From CAZSVI01 sp964610205 (GTDB taxonomy: Bacteria; Bacillota; Clostridia; DSM-8532): DNA of 29,737 bases. The stretch lies in contig CAZSVI010000035.1 of NCBI GenBank assembly GCA_964610205.1, forward strand, positions 1-29,737. Reading direction: 5' to 3'. Below the pieces are notes generated by a model that searched no databases, was not told the DNA's origin, and worked only from the letters and a program-made list of their open reading frames with translations. Made by a program: the position numbers and the translations under genes. This document shows, piece by piece, positions 1 to 9,216 of the stretch (position 1 is the stretch's first letter; each line of letters opens with the position of its first letter).

Positions 1-1936
1 AGATATCCTCCGGGTTTGTTTCATTTTGCGCCCAGATTTGAACAGGTTCCCTCTGGTTATAGGATACGCTGTTTTTATCCAGATTGTAAAGGGTAATCAT
101 ATCAATCAATCCTGTGGAAACAAGGAGGAAAATAATACTCACGAAAAATATCAGGGCTGTTTTTTTACGGGTCTTGAAAAGAGCGGTTAAAAGATCCGAC
201 ACCGGGATATTTAAAAGAATTACCGCCATAATGATGTATTTGTGATTAACGGTTATATCCGGCGTCAACTGAAGGGTGGTGGCAAGTATCACGGGTGCGA
301 GAAATACAGGTAAAAGCCATATGGAGAAACTCTGCGGCTGTATTTTTGCCTGATGTACCAGATACAGGTAAAATCCCAGACATATCGCGGTAATAAGGAT
401 ACCCCAAAAAATACCGACCTGTGGCATAAGGAAAATAAGGGGCAATACTAAAATAAAGGAAACGGCATAGCCGATGGGTTTTTTATAACGGGCAAGCAGT
501 GTAATAATGATTCCCAGAAGCATAAAGGGCAAAAGCCCCAATAATTCCATATAAAAGGAAGAAATGTCAAGAATATTGCCGGATTCGGCTAAAAATCCGG
601 GCTTGAACCTCATGGTCACAGCACCGGTACCGCTTTCCGTAAAAAGAGCGGACTGGATTGTTGAAAGCACAAAGGTGACTCCGGCAGTTATAAGATATTC
701 AAGTTTATGCTTTGAGAGCGCGGCCATGATGAACAAGACAGAAATAGTGGCTATAACAACCGCGCCGTTCCAGAACGCCAGCAGCCCCAGCAATATGCCC
801 GCTAAAATACAGGGTATGAATGATTCGGGCATCCATGCGTCTTTTGTAAAAAAAACTTGTGTCAAGTACCGGATAAGAGCTGAATTTTCAAGTTTACCGG
901 CTTTTTTTGGAACAGGTTCCCGTATATTCTTTATTGACTTTTGCATGTGGCTTACAGTATCCAGAAGGAGAGGTAAAACGAGAAACAGGACGAGTATCAT
1001 CAACCCGAAAGCAAAAGCGAGATGGCGCTGATTGACATATACCTTTTGTGCCCAGAGTCCCCAGTTTTCATAGAGAGTATTTCCGATATGCTCACGCGCA
1101 TTCCTGTTTGCGTCAAGGTTATTGCCAACGGCGTGAAAAAATTCACGAATATTGCTGAACGCGGAGGAGTATGTAGAAAAGGCGAAAGAACTCCGGAAAG
1201 TAAAAAGCAAACAGGTAAGAAGGCCGGCAACAGGTTTTTTGGTTAATGATACCGAAAGGCCGTAAAGCAGCATGACAAAAGATACAAGGGAAAGTACGCT
1301 GGGAAGGTTTAAAGCCCAGGGAAGGCTGAACCCCAGGTACTCAAGATTCCCGGCCATAAAGTAAAACATGAAATGATAGCGCATGGTTCCGTCGGGAAAA
1401 TGTGGATATTGAGCCGGGAAATTTTGTCCCAGTGAAAAAGAACGCACAACAGGCAGATGAGCTCCGAAATCGCTGAAAGCCGAATAACCAGCGTATAAAA
1501 TATTGTTTTGCATGTAAAGGGAGCGGAAAATGAAAAAGGACCAAAAGGCGGCGGAAGTTAATATTACTGTCCATTCAATATCGGAGAAGCGAACCCGTAG
1601 TCCGTATTTCTTAAGCTCATACAGTTTTCTTTTCCATTTAACAGGGTTCAAAATATATATTAATATAAGAAAAAGAACCGTAATCAAAAATGAAAGAATA
1701 TTGGCATATAATAGCGGATTTCCGGAGGAACGAAAAGCCACTGCTGAAAAATAAGCAGACCAGGACAAAACCAGAGTACCGATCAGGTATGCCGCCGGGA
1801 AAAACAAAAAGGAAGCTCCCACGATTTTGTTTTCCTCCGTAAAGGATTTCAACCGATTCTTTATATAAGGCGTAAGCCCTGAAATGATTCCGGCTCCGAA
1901 CAGGAATGAAGCTGCTATATATAAAAAAGCCAGCAT
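1..1936 (-). CDS. Large polytopic membrane protein, GT-C/YYY-like, 3' end outside window
   Basis: An open frame runs from an ATG at 1936 (preceded by CCGGAGG) leftward for 645 codons with no stop, so the gene is cut by the window start. It is almost entirely hydrophobic, with many membrane spans. Residues about 153-193 hold a motif (D156, H160, then PDGTMRYHFMFYF) placed after the first few spans. This resembles the corresponding stretch of the YYY protein at 2630 on the other strand (aspartate, then a G-x4-Y-[HY]-x pattern). Polytopic proteins with an acidic residue in an early outer loop are typical of GT-C fold glycosyltransferases, so a role in transferring sugars from a lipid carrier is an inference. 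It lies 22 bases after the GtrA-like gene, probably in one operon. No exact family is claimed. Confidence 0.8.
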   Translation of the reverse strand, partial: MLAFLYIAASFLFGAGIISGLTPYIKNRLKSFTEENKIVGASFLFFPAAYLIGTLVLSWSAYFSAVAFRSSGNPLLYANILSFLITVLFLILIYILNPVKWKRKLYELKKYGLRVRFSDIEWTVILTSAAFWSFFIFRSLYMQNNILYAGYSAFSDFGAHLPVVRSFSLGQNFPAQYPHFPDGTMRYHFMFYFMAGNLEYLGFSLPWALNLPSVLSLVSFVMLLYGLSVSLTKKPVAGLLTCLLFTFRSSFAFSTYSSAFSNIREFFHAVGNNLDANRNAREHIGNTLYENWGLWAQKVYVNQRHLAFAFGLMILVLFLVLPLLLDTVSHMQKSIKNIREPVPKKAGKLENSALIRYLTQVFFTKDAWMPESFIPCILAGILLGLLAFWNGAVVIATISVLFIMAALSKHKLEYLITAGVTFVLSTIQSALFTESGTGAVTMRFKPGFLAESGNILDISSFYMELLGLLPFMLLGIIITLLARYKKPIGYAVSFILVLPLIFLMPQVGIFWGILITAICLGFYLYLVHQAKIQPQSFSIWLLPVFLAPVILATTLQLTPDITVNHKYIIMAVILLNIPVSDLLTALFKTRKKTALIFFVSIIFLLVSTGLIDMITLYNLDKNSVSYNQREPVQIWAQNETNPEDI

Positions 1937-1958
1937 TTGATAACCTCCGGAAAGCTCA

Positions 1959-2414
1959 TTAGTCTTTGTAAATGACTTTTTTGTATAAAATAAAGTTCCA
2001 TACAACTACCGATGCCTGCTGTATAATTTTTGGCAAATAATAAGATATCCAGGAAATATTGGGGAAGAGGTATTCAAACAACCAGGTAATAGCTGAAAAC
2101 AACAGGACAGCCGCAAATACCATGTTGAAAAAAAATAAAAGCGCATAAGATACTAATTGTTTCCTGAAGTTTTTATGGGATTTAAACGTAAAGAACTTGG
2201 AAAGTAAAAAATTAAACCAAAAAACGAAGGTGTATACTATTATATTTGTAACAACCGCATGAAGCGGAAGAATTTTACGAAAAAAAAGAAATAGGGAATA
2301 CTCAATGATAACGGTGGAAATGCCAACTATTAAATAACGTACGATTTGTTTCAGCGAATCGGGATTTAAAAACTCAGCCTGGAGTTTTTCTTTTATAATG
2401 CGTATTTTACCCAT
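1959..2414 (-). CDS. GtrA-like small membrane protein
   Basis: The 151-residue protein has four predicted membrane spans (about 25-47, 55-75, 88-110 and 120-145). It also has the GtrA-type pattern: FLNPDSLKQIVRYLIVG near the N-terminus, a central N-F-x(n)-F-x-S segment (FWFNFLLSKFFTFKS) and a C-terminal VVWNFILYKKVIY. GtrA proteins (PF04138) are thought to help flip or present polyprenyl-phosphate-linked sugars for cell-surface glycosylation. The gene is followed after 22 bases by a giant membrane protein of glycosyltransferase type, which fits such a module. The length is normal for the family. The substrate cannot be told. Confidence 0.85.
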   Translation of the reverse strand: MGKIRIIKEKLQAEFLNPDSLKQIVRYLIVGISTVIIEYSLFLFFRKILPLHAVVTNIIVYTFVFWFNFLLSKFFTFKSHKNFRKQLVSYALLFFFNMVFAAVLLFSAITWLFEYLFPNISWISYYLPKIIQQASVVVWNFILYKKVIYKD

Positions 2415-2530
2415 TCATCAACTGCCTCCGTAAATAATCATCTGCAGACTATTCAAATTATACCAGTCAGGAAACTGTAGTGCAATGATTACCTGAAAAG
2501 TTGCTATAAGCAGGTTACTGTTCAGTATGC

Positions 2531-2559
2531 TTGAGTATTTTTTTGGGAATTGATATAAT
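2531..2559 (+). promoter_or_regulatory. Sigma-A promoter for the YYY membrane protein gene
   Basis: TTGAGT (2531-2536), a 17-base spacer, then TATAAT (2554-2559) preceded by TGA, giving an extended -10. The spacing is ideal and the -10 is perfect, about 70 bases before the ATG at 2630. The divergent GtrA gene starts at 2414, so regulatory sites for both units must share 2415-2629. Confidence 0.75.
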
Positions 2560-2629
2560 GGTTTTGCTGCTTTTTACAGGTTGAACCGGGTTGGGTTTCA
2601 ATATATTTTATATTACGGGAGGCGGCTTC

Positions 2630-4864
2630 ATGAAGAAATGGATACCGTTACTGCTGTTGATACTTGTTGTATTTGCATGGTCAATTGTTTTAAAGAATGA
2701 GATTATTCCGGTTCTTATCTGGTGGGGTATATTGCTGTTGATTGGATTACTGTTTTGGCCGCTGTCGGCAAAAATATTTTCCACGTTTACCGACAAAGGA
2801 TGCCTGTTTTCAAAAATTATTGGTCTGGCCGTCACATCATATCTTTTATGGCTTATATCGTTCATGAAGTTCCTTCCGGTCAGTATGGAGGCTTGCTGGG
2901 GGGTAGTGCTTGCCTCAGGCATTATTGTTTGTCTTTTGTTTTTCAGGAAATCAGAGGACAGAAAAGTAATTCTGGAGGATAAAAATACAGCCTTCTGGGT
3001 TTTAATCGGGGAGAGTCTCTTCCTGTTTTCCCTTTGTTTCTGGACATATCTAAGGGGATTCAACCCCAGGATTGAGGGCCTTGAGAAGTTCATGGACTAT
3101 GGGTTTGTAAACAGCATCCTGCGGTCTCAATTTATTCCTCCGCAAGATATGTGGTTTGCAGGGGAATCTATAAATTATTATTATTACGGTCAATATGTAA
3201 CGGCGTTTCTTACCCGGCTCAGCGGGATAAAAACTGAGATATCATATAATATAATGATGGCAGCGCTGTTTGCCTTCAGTATGGGCCTTTGTTTTACAAT
3301 AGTTGTTAATCTTCTTAAAGGATATGGTGTTAAAAGAAACGCTCCGGTAATTATCGGAGGCTTGATATCAGCGTCTCTGGTTTCGTTGGGCGGAAACCTG
3401 CACTCATTTTTCTATGGTTTTTTACCTAAGATTTTTTCAGGGAAGGATTCATACTGGTTTCCGGATGCTACCCGCTATATCGGCTACAATCCGCCAACAA
3501 AAGATAAAACCATTCATGAGTTTCCGGTTTATTCCTTTGTTGTGTCTGATCTTCATGCCCATGTGATTAACATGATTTTTGTTTTGACCCTTCTGGGCGT
3601 ATTAATTGCTGTTTTCAGAAAGATAATTAATAGGATGGAGGAAGGATGGGAAGATGTAAATCTTCTGCGGGAAATATTTATACCCGAAATGATTCTTCTG
3701 GGACTGTTTATTGGAATCTTTCAGATGTCGAATTACTGGGATTTTCCCATCTATCTTACGGTTACCCTGTTTACATTTCTATGCGCGGGAATAAGACAGT
3801 ACGGATATACCCTGAAAACGGCAGGGGTTGCATTGATTCGCTTTTTTACCGTAATACTTTTTTCGGTAATTATTGCTCTTCCCTTTAATTTAACTTTTGA
3901 AAAGATTGCTACCGAAATACGCATAACTGAAAACAGGTCCATGCCGCACCAATTGCTGGTTCTGTGGGGATATCAGCTTGCCCTGAGTATTATTTTCCTT
4001 ATATTTATTCTGTATATGGAACAGAATATACGATGGAAAAGGGAAAAGGGTAAAAACCGTTTGCAAATTCGCAAGGAGATGACATTATTATACAGAATCA
4101 AAACAATATTGGATAAAAGCCCGATTGAGGATATATTTGCCGTAATTCTATGTATTTCGGCAATAGGGTTGGTCATTATACCGGAACTCGTCTATGTAAA
4201 GGATATATATACGGGAGAGCATAAAAGGGCAAATACAATGTTCAAGCTTACGTACCAGGCGTTTATTATGTTCGGACTGGCTGCCGGGTATATTTTTATC
4301 AGAATAAGGCAGCTGTCATGGACCAACTGGAAAATAAAACTATCCGGTATAATTGCAGTCGCAGCTGTTATTCTTCCTGTGATATATCCGTTTTATGCTA
4401 TTCCAAGCTGGTATAAGAACTTAGATCACAAAAAATATGAATCACTGGACGGGCTGGCGTTTTTACAAAAGGAATACCCGGATGATTATGATCTTATTAT
4501 GTGGTTAAGGGATAATGTTGAGGGGCAGCCAACCGTACTGGAAGCCAATGGGGACAGTTACACCTGCTATGGAAGGATATCTATGGCTACGGGTCTACCC
4601 ACAATACAAGGGTGGTATGTCCATGAATGGTTATGGAGGAATGATAACAGCGTTGTATCGAATAGAGTGGATGATGTAAAAACAGTCTATGAATCGGATG
4701 ATACGGACGCAACAATGGAGGTCTTGTCGAGGTATCAGGTAAGATATATTGTTATTGGAGAGCTTGAGCGGAAGAAATTCCCCGAAATAAAAGAAGATAA
4801 GCTCCTGAGTCTTGGTGCTGTTGTTTTCGAAAAGCCCACGCTTAAGCTCGTTCAGGTGGATTAG
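2630..4864 (+). CDS. DUF2298 / YYY-family membrane protein
   Basis: A 744-residue polytopic protein. The ATG at 2630 is chosen because a strong GGGAGGCGG sits just before it; the in-frame TTG at 2591 has no such site. After about four N-terminal spans comes IEGLEKFMDYG (about 148-158), then GESINYYYYG (about 178-187), the tyrosine run that gives the Chlor_Arch_YYY/DUF2298 family its name. Further spans alternate with loops to about residue 590. The C-terminal part is soluble and contains LPTIQGWYVHEWLWR, a conserved-looking block. Family members are uncharacterised but resemble GT-C glycosyltransferases, so a role in surface glycan transfer is inference. The gene is divergent from another giant membrane protein and GtrA, and is monocistronic as far as can be seen. 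Confidence 0.88.
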   Translation: MKKWIPLLLLILVVFAWSIVLKNEIIPVLIWWGILLLIGLLFWPLSAKIFSTFTDKGCLFSKIIGLAVTSYLLWLISFMKFLPVSMEACWGVVLASGIIVCLLFFRKSEDRKVILEDKNTAFWVLIGESLFLFSLCFWTYLRGFNPRIEGLEKFMDYGFVNSILRSQFIPPQDMWFAGESINYYYYGQYVTAFLTRLSGIKTEISYNIMMAALFAFSMGLCFTIVVNLLKGYGVKRNAPVIIGGLISASLVSLGGNLHSFFYGFLPKIFSGKDSYWFPDATRYIGYNPPTKDKTIHEFPVYSFVVSDLHAHVINMIFVLTLLGVLIAVFRKIINRMEEGWEDVNLLREIFIPEMILLGLFIGIFQMSNYWDFPIYLTVTLFTFLCAGIRQYGYTLKTAGVALIRFFTVILFSVIIALPFNLTFEKIATEIRITENRSMPHQLLVLWGYQLALSIIFLIFILYMEQNIRWKREKGKNRLQIRKEMTLLYRIKTILDKSPIEDIFAVILCISAIGLVIIPELVYVKDIYTGEHKRANTMFKLTYQAFIMFGLAAGYIFIRIRQLSWTNWKIKLSGIIAVAAVILPVIYPFYAIPSWYKNLDHKKYESLDGLAFLQKEYPDDYDLIMWLRDNVEGQPTVLEANGDSYTCYGRISMATGLPTIQGWYVHEWLWRNDNSVVSNRVDDVKTVYESDDTDATMEVLSRYQVRYIVIGELERKKFPEIKEDKLLSLGAVVFEKPTLKLVQVD

Positions 4865-4981
4865 TGTTTTGTAACGCTTCATTATTATTAGTTCTTTTCA
4901 AAGCATTACAAATACACTTCCTTTACACTTCCTTGATGGTTCGTCCGAAATACAATATCTAAGTACCGAATAAACAAATCG

Positions 4982-5269
4982 GTGAGAAAAGCAGTATTTT
5001 CAATGTTTCACCCTAAGTCTATGAAGCATAGGGTGACATTTATAGCTTTACAACTTATACTGTTTGCTGTCGCAATAATAAAAAGGCTGAAGGTTACGCG
5101 GTTCCAAAACACGGCTTTCATCTGTACCATTATCGCATTGATATGTTCTATTATTCCAATCTTAATGTTTGGGACTGACTATATGAGTATGGTGGGAATT
5201 GCCATAACACTTTTACTACTGGTATCGGTAATTTTTCAGGCACTTGCTAACAGAGGGGAAAATAGTTAA
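4982..5269 (+). CDS. Small hypothetical membrane protein
   Basis: A 95-residue frame beginning with GTG, or with ATG at 5003 eight codons in; neither has a clear ribosome site. It has three hydrophobic stretches (about 19-33, 43-63 and 68-87), so it would be a small membrane protein. I recognise no family. It is in the same frame as the decayed histidine kinase piece immediately downstream, separated only by the TAA at 5267. Both may therefore be parts of a decaying sensor locus. Whether it is expressed is uncertain. Confidence 0.4.
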   Translation: MRKAVFSMFHPKSMKHRVTFIALQLILFAVAIIKRLKVTRFQNTAFICTIIALICSIIPILMFGTDYMSMVGIAITLLLLVSVIFQALANRGENS

Positions 5270-5278
5270 GCATATTGT

Positions 5279-5434
5279 GTTTTAAACCAAGGTTATATTG
5301 AAGAAAATGCAATTACAAAGGTTTTTGAGCCATTTTATCGTATCGATACGGTCAGAAGCAGAAAGGATGGACATAGTGGATTGGGTCTTACAATAGATGT
5401 AAACGAAATTAGAGGGAAGAAAAAAAGCACATAG
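5279..5434 (+). pseudogene. Remnant of a sensor histidine kinase 3' end
   Basis: After the TAA at 5267 the same frame reads an ATP-binding domain end: KVFEPFYRIDTVRSRK followed by DGHSGLGLTI, ending at TAG 5432. F-x-PFYR-x-D and G-x-S-G-L-G-L are the F-box and G2-box of HATPase_c domains in VanS/PhoR-type kinases. Nothing recognisable of the H-box, N-box or G1-box lies upstream, and no start codon is present. This is the last quarter of a kinase gene whose remainder has been lost. Confidence 0.75.
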
Positions 5435-5478
5435 TCATATGTATTTATAAAATAATGACGTTATCCAAAATGTGCTTT
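5424..5478 (+). repeat. Inverted repeat after the kinase remnant
   Basis: AAAGCACAT (5424-5432) and its perfect complement ATGTGCTTT (5470-5478) are separated by 37 bases. It could be an old terminator of the kinase, but there is no T-run after the second arm and the loop is long. Confidence 0.4.
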
Positions 5479-5537
5479 CTAAATGAATTAATCTTAATTA
5501 AGTTCAAACAACATCTATTATTAAAAGGAGGAACAAA

Positions 5538-5578
5538 ATGAAAAAAAGTTAATGAATGTTGTCATGCTCATAGTATAG
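5538..5578 (+). pseudogene. Broken leader-like ORF with a strong ribosome site
   Basis: AAAAGGAGGAAC lies ideally before an ATG at 5538, but the frame ends after four codons (MKKS). Adding one base to the A7 run would give MKKKLMNVVMLIV before a further stop. That has the look of the start of a signal peptide or lipoprotein leader. The perfect ribosome site and immediate stops suggest a recently frameshifted and then deleted gene. Nothing further downstream to 5782 looks coding. Confidence 0.45.
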
Positions 5579-5782
5579 CACAGAAAAGATAAAATTACCA
5601 TTAAGAGAAGATTAAACTTATGAACAATTCGTGAACAAGATGACAATTGTGAGTCATTGGTTTTTGATCATTGATTTTGGATTTTTGCGATGTGTATAGT
5701 GGATCTTTAATATTATTATTTTGCTTTTTTGTATAAATTATATTATTATAAGGATAATCAGGGTTTGAAAGAGGGTTTACAT
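5579..5782. other. AT-rich spacer before thrC
   Basis: There is no convincing gene here. It holds the probable thrC promoter (5721-5749) and a weaker alternative, TTGATT (5671-5676) with TATAGT (5695-5700) 18 bases further on. Together with the fragments at 5279-5578 it makes about 500 bases of decayed sequence between the membrane protein locus and thrC. Confidence 0.5.
5721..5749 (+). promoter_or_regulatory. Candidate sigma-A promoter for thrC
   Basis: TTGCTT (5721-5726), a 17-base spacer and TATTAT (5744-5749) end 33 bases before the thrC ATG. The surroundings are very AT-rich, so chance matches are easy. Confidence 0.4.
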
Positions 5783-7276
5783 ATGAGGTATGAAAGCACA
5801 CGCGGTGGCCTTGACGGGTTAACGGCGGCGGAAGCTATAAAGATGGGTATTTCACTGGACGGAGGTCTTTTTGTGCCGAAAGACAAGGCAACGGTGGAAA
5901 TTGGGTTTATTGAGGGTTTGGTAAATGATACGTATCAGGAGAGAGCTAAAAAAATTCTGTCTCTTTTCCTTACGGATTTTACTGAACAGGAGCTATCGGA
6001 TTGTGTTTACAATGCTTATGGAAAAAAGTTTTCCCACAGTGAGATCGCACCGGTTGTACGTCTGAATGATCAGCTGCATATGCTGGAACTCTGGCATGGC
6101 CCTACATGTGCCTTTAAAGATATGGCCCTGCAGATACTGCCGCATTTTCTGGTAAAAGCCATTGAAAAGACCGGAGAAAAGGCGGAAATAGTTATTCTGG
6201 TGGCTACATCCGGTGATACCGGAAAGGCAGCCCTTGAAGGCTTTGCCGATGTTGAAGGTACAAGGATTATTGTTTTCTTTCCAAACGGCGGCGTAAGTGA
6301 GGTTCAACGCCTGCAGATGGTTACTCAGAAAGGAAAGAACACTGAAGTTATTGCCGTTAACGGAAATTTTGATGATACACAAAACGGAGTCAAGAAGATT
6401 TTCGCCGATTTATCCATCCGGGAAAGATTAAGCCGTAACGGAAAAAAGCTTTCCTCCGCTAATTCAATCAACTGGGGAAGGCTTGTGCCACAGATTGTTT
6501 ATTATTTTTCTGCTTACGCGGATTTAATAAAAAACGGCGCCATAAATCCCGGCGATAAAATAAATTTTGTTGTACCGACAGGAAATTTCGGAAATATTCT
6601 TGCGGCCTGGTATGCATTGGACATGGGCCTTCCTGTTAAGCGACTGATTTGCGCGTCAAATGAAAACAATGTGCTTACCGATTTTATAATCAAGGGAGTA
6701 TATGATAGGCAAAGGGAATTTTTCAAAACATTGTCTCCTTCAATGGATATACTTATATCCAGTAATCTGGAACGATTGCTGTATGAAATGAGCGGAAAGA
6801 ATTCCAATATGGTTTTAAACTGGATGCGGGATTTACAGGAAAAAGGGGTTTACAGTATTGATCAAAAAACCAGAGAACGTATACGTAAAATATTCTGGGG
6901 GGATTGTTCAAATGACGCAGAGACGCTTTCCAGTATTAAAAGTATTTATAATGACTGCGGCTATGTGTTGGATACGCATACCGCCGTCGCGGTTGATGTC
7001 TATGACAAGTATGTTATATATACGGGAGATCTGACACAAACGGTGATAGTCTCAACAGCCAGTCCATTCAAATTTAACAGCAGTGTGGCTAAAGCACTTT
7101 TTGAAGAAGAAATGGAAGATAAAAGTGAGATTGAAATGTTGAACCTGATATCCGAAAAAACGGGATGGAGCATTCCGTGCGGGCTGAATGCGCTGGATCA
7201 AAAGGAAGTTCTGCACAGAACAGTGTGTGAAAAAGACAATATGCTTGACGTGGTCATGAAGATATTGGAATCATAG
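5783..7276 (+). CDS. thrC: Threonine synthase
   Basis: This 497-residue enzyme converts O-phospho-L-homoserine and water to L-threonine and phosphate, the last step of threonine synthesis, using pyridoxal phosphate. It is the long fold-type II form: MRYESTRGG at the start, HGPTCAFKDMALQ with the cofactor lysine K112, then ATSGDTGKAALEGF, which binds the cofactor phosphate, and VPTGNFGN in the middle. The ATG at 5783 is chosen because the family begins there; an upstream in-frame start at 5729 has no support. hprK follows after 10 bases, so thrC may head the transcription unit running to the debranching enzyme. The length is normal and no defect is seen. Confidence 0.96.
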   Translation: MRYESTRGGLDGLTAAEAIKMGISLDGGLFVPKDKATVEIGFIEGLVNDTYQERAKKILSLFLTDFTEQELSDCVYNAYGKKFSHSEIAPVVRLNDQLHMLELWHGPTCAFKDMALQILPHFLVKAIEKTGEKAEIVILVATSGDTGKAALEGFADVEGTRIIVFFPNGGVSEVQRLQMVTQKGKNTEVIAVNGNFDDTQNGVKKIFADLSIRERLSRNGKKLSSANSINWGRLVPQIVYYFSAYADLIKNGAINPGDKINFVVPTGNFGNILAAWYALDMGLPVKRLICASNENNVLTDFIIKGVYDRQREFFKTLSPSMDILISSNLERLLYEMSGKNSNMVLNWMRDLQEKGVYSIDQKTRERIRKIFWGDCSNDAETLSSIKSIYNDCGYVLDTHTAVAVDVYDKYVIYTGDLTQTVIVSTASPFKFNSSVAKALFEEEMEDKSEIEMLNLISEKTGWSIPCGLNALDQKEVLHRTVCEKDNMLDVVMKILES

Positions 7277-7286
7277 GAGTATTATT

Positions 7287-8258
7287 ATGCCGAAACCGTT
7301 ATATAGCGTATCATTGGGTAAAATCATCAGCGAGTTTGGTCTGGAGGAATTGAACCATATTCCGGGCGCGCATGATATTCAGATCGAAACTGCTGATATT
7401 AACCGTCCGGGTTTACAACTGGCCGGTTTCTTTGAATACTTTGGTGTTGACAGAATACAAATTATCGGAAGCGTTGAAATGGCATATCTGAGAAATCTGT
7501 CATATGAAGACAGGTATGCCAGTCTGATGACCTATTTCAGTTATGAAACACCTTGTGTCATTATTGCCAGAGGGATGGAATATTTCCCCGAAATGGTTGA
7601 TATAGCAACTGATTACGGGAGAACTCTGCTTAGAATCCAGGAGGAAACTTCACGTTTTGCAAGCTACCTGATCTATTATCTGAATGTGGAACTGGCTCCC
7701 AGGTGTACAAAGCACGGCGTTTTGGTTGAGGTTTACGGAGAAGGGGTGCTGATGCTCGGCGAGAGCGGGGTGGGAAAAAGCGAAACGGCCCTTGAACTGG
7801 TTAAGCGCGGGCACAGGCTTGTTGCCGACGATGTGGTTGAAATAAGAAAGGTATCCAATAAAACACTGGTGGGAAGCTCACCGGATATCATCCGCCATTT
7901 TATTGAAATAAGGGGGATTGGAATTCTGGATGTCAAAAACCTGTATGGGGTAGGGGCAGTAAAAATGACGGAGGGAATCAACCTTATTGTAAATATGGAA
8001 TTATGGGATACAAAAAAGCAATATGATCGTCTGGGAATTAATGATGAATTTACTGAAATTTTAGGGCTAAGAATTCCATCATTAACCATTCCTGTAAGGC
8101 CGGGACGGAATCTGGCAATTATTATAGAGGTTGCCGCGTTGAACCACCGTCAGAAAAAGATGGGATATAATGCGGCAAAGGTACTGAACCAAAGGGTAAT
8201 GCGGGAAATTGAAAGAAATTCAATGAGTACTATCAATGACTTAAAAACAGTAGAATAG
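7287..8258 (+). CDS. hprK: HPr kinase/phosphorylase
   Basis: The 323-residue protein phosphorylates Ser46 of HPr (and Crh where present) with ATP or pyrophosphate, and reverses the reaction. It is the sensor of carbon catabolite repression in Firmicutes. The N-terminal domain covers about 1-130. The kinase domain has the P-loop GESGVGKS (158-165), VADDVVEIRK (about 179-188) and the HprK signature IEIRGIGILDVKNLYG (about 206-221). It starts at ATG 7287, only 10 bases after thrC. murB follows after 33 bases. No ptsH or crh gene is visible in the window, although HPr-type genes often follow whiA in this cluster. Confidence 0.97.
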   Translation: MPKPLYSVSLGKIISEFGLEELNHIPGAHDIQIETADINRPGLQLAGFFEYFGVDRIQIIGSVEMAYLRNLSYEDRYASLMTYFSYETPCVIIARGMEYFPEMVDIATDYGRTLLRIQEETSRFASYLIYYLNVELAPRCTKHGVLVEVYGEGVLMLGESGVGKSETALELVKRGHRLVADDVVEIRKVSNKTLVGSSPDIIRHFIEIRGIGILDVKNLYGVGAVKMTEGINLIVNMELWDTKKQYDRLGINDEFTEILGLRIPSLTIPVRPGRNLAIIIEVAALNHRQKKMGYNAAKVLNQRVMREIERNSMSTINDLKTVE

Positions 8259-8291
8259 TAAAAGGTATATGGATAAGCAGGAGTTCCTTTT

Positions 8292-9212
8292 ATGACGGTT
8301 TTAAGAGAAAAAGACATTTTAAAAGAGATAAGAAGCATTCTTAAGGAAGATCAAATAATAATTGATGCTCCAATGAGGGAACACACTTCAATGCGTGTAG
8401 GCGGTAAGGCAAAAATGCTTCTTTTACCATCAAGCATTCAGGAGATCCGGGATATAAAAAAAGAGCTTGTCAGCATGAATATTCCACACTATATTATGGG
8501 AAAAGGTACGAATCTGGTGGTTACAGATAGGGGATATTCCGGTGTTGTAATTAAACTGGCTGAAAACTATTCAGATATTACCGTAAAGGGTGATGAAATA
8601 ATCGCCGCGGCCGGTGCATATATGGTTACCATATCAAATTTGGCCATGAGGCATTCCCTATCCGGCCTGGAGTTTGCCGCGGGAATTCCCGGAACTGTGG
8701 GAGGGGCTGTTGCGATGAACGCCGGGGCATATGAGGGGGTAATGAAGGATGTTGTTTCCCGAACGGTTTGTATTGATAATACGGGAGAGCTAGTTTCCCT
8801 AACAAGCGATGAACATGAGTTTGGTTACCGTACCAGTACCATACAGAAAAAGGGTCTGCTGGTTCTTGAAGTTAAAATCAAGCTTGTTAAGGGAGAATAC
8901 GATAAAATAAAGGGCAAAATGAATTTGTTCAGCAGCATGCGCAGGGAAAAGCAGCCTTTAAACCTTCCCAGTGCCGGGAGTGTGTTCAAAAGGCCGGACG
9001 GATGTTTCGCGGGAAAGCTTATTGAAGATGCCGGCCTTAGGGGATACCGGATTGGTGGGGCACAGGTTTCGGAAAAACATTGCGGTTTTATCGTAAATAC
9101 CGGGAATGCCACGGCAGCAGACGTAATACAATTAATTGATCATATTAAGAATCAGGTTTTACAAAATTCCGGGGTAATACTGGAGCAGGAAGTGAGAATA
9201 CTGGGAGGATAA
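8292..9212 (+). CDS. murB: UDP-N-acetylenolpyruvoylglucosamine reductase
   Basis: A cytoplasmic FAD enzyme that reduces UDP-GlcNAc-enolpyruvate with NADPH to UDP-MurNAc, the second step of peptidoglycan precursor synthesis. At 306 residues it is the short type II MurB. FAD-binding segments are MGKGTNLVV (about 69-77) and EFAAGIPGTVGGAVAMNAGAY (127-147). The catalytic residues line up as R180 in GYRTS, S230 in SAGSVFKRP and E300 in EQEVRILG. AGCAGGAG precedes the ATG. rapZ begins 4 bases after its stop, and the murB end supplies the GGGAGGA ribosome site for rapZ, which suggests coupled translation. Confidence 0.97.
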   Translation: MTVLREKDILKEIRSILKEDQIIIDAPMREHTSMRVGGKAKMLLLPSSIQEIRDIKKELVSMNIPHYIMGKGTNLVVTDRGYSGVVIKLAENYSDITVKGDEIIAAAGAYMVTISNLAMRHSLSGLEFAAGIPGTVGGAVAMNAGAYEGVMKDVVSRTVCIDNTGELVSLTSDEHEFGYRTSTIQKKGLLVLEVKIKLVKGEYDKIKGKMNLFSSMRREKQPLNLPSAGSVFKRPDGCFAGKLIEDAGLRGYRIGGAQVSEKHCGFIVNTGNATAADVIQLIDHIKNQVLQNSGVILEQEVRILGG

Positions 9213-9216
9213 AACA

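Noticed and set aside
1..1936. Several plus-strand open frames (for example 564-1031) and short minus-strand frames
   Set aside because: All lie within the long uninterrupted minus-strand membrane protein frame, whose composition and ribosome site are clearly those of a gene.
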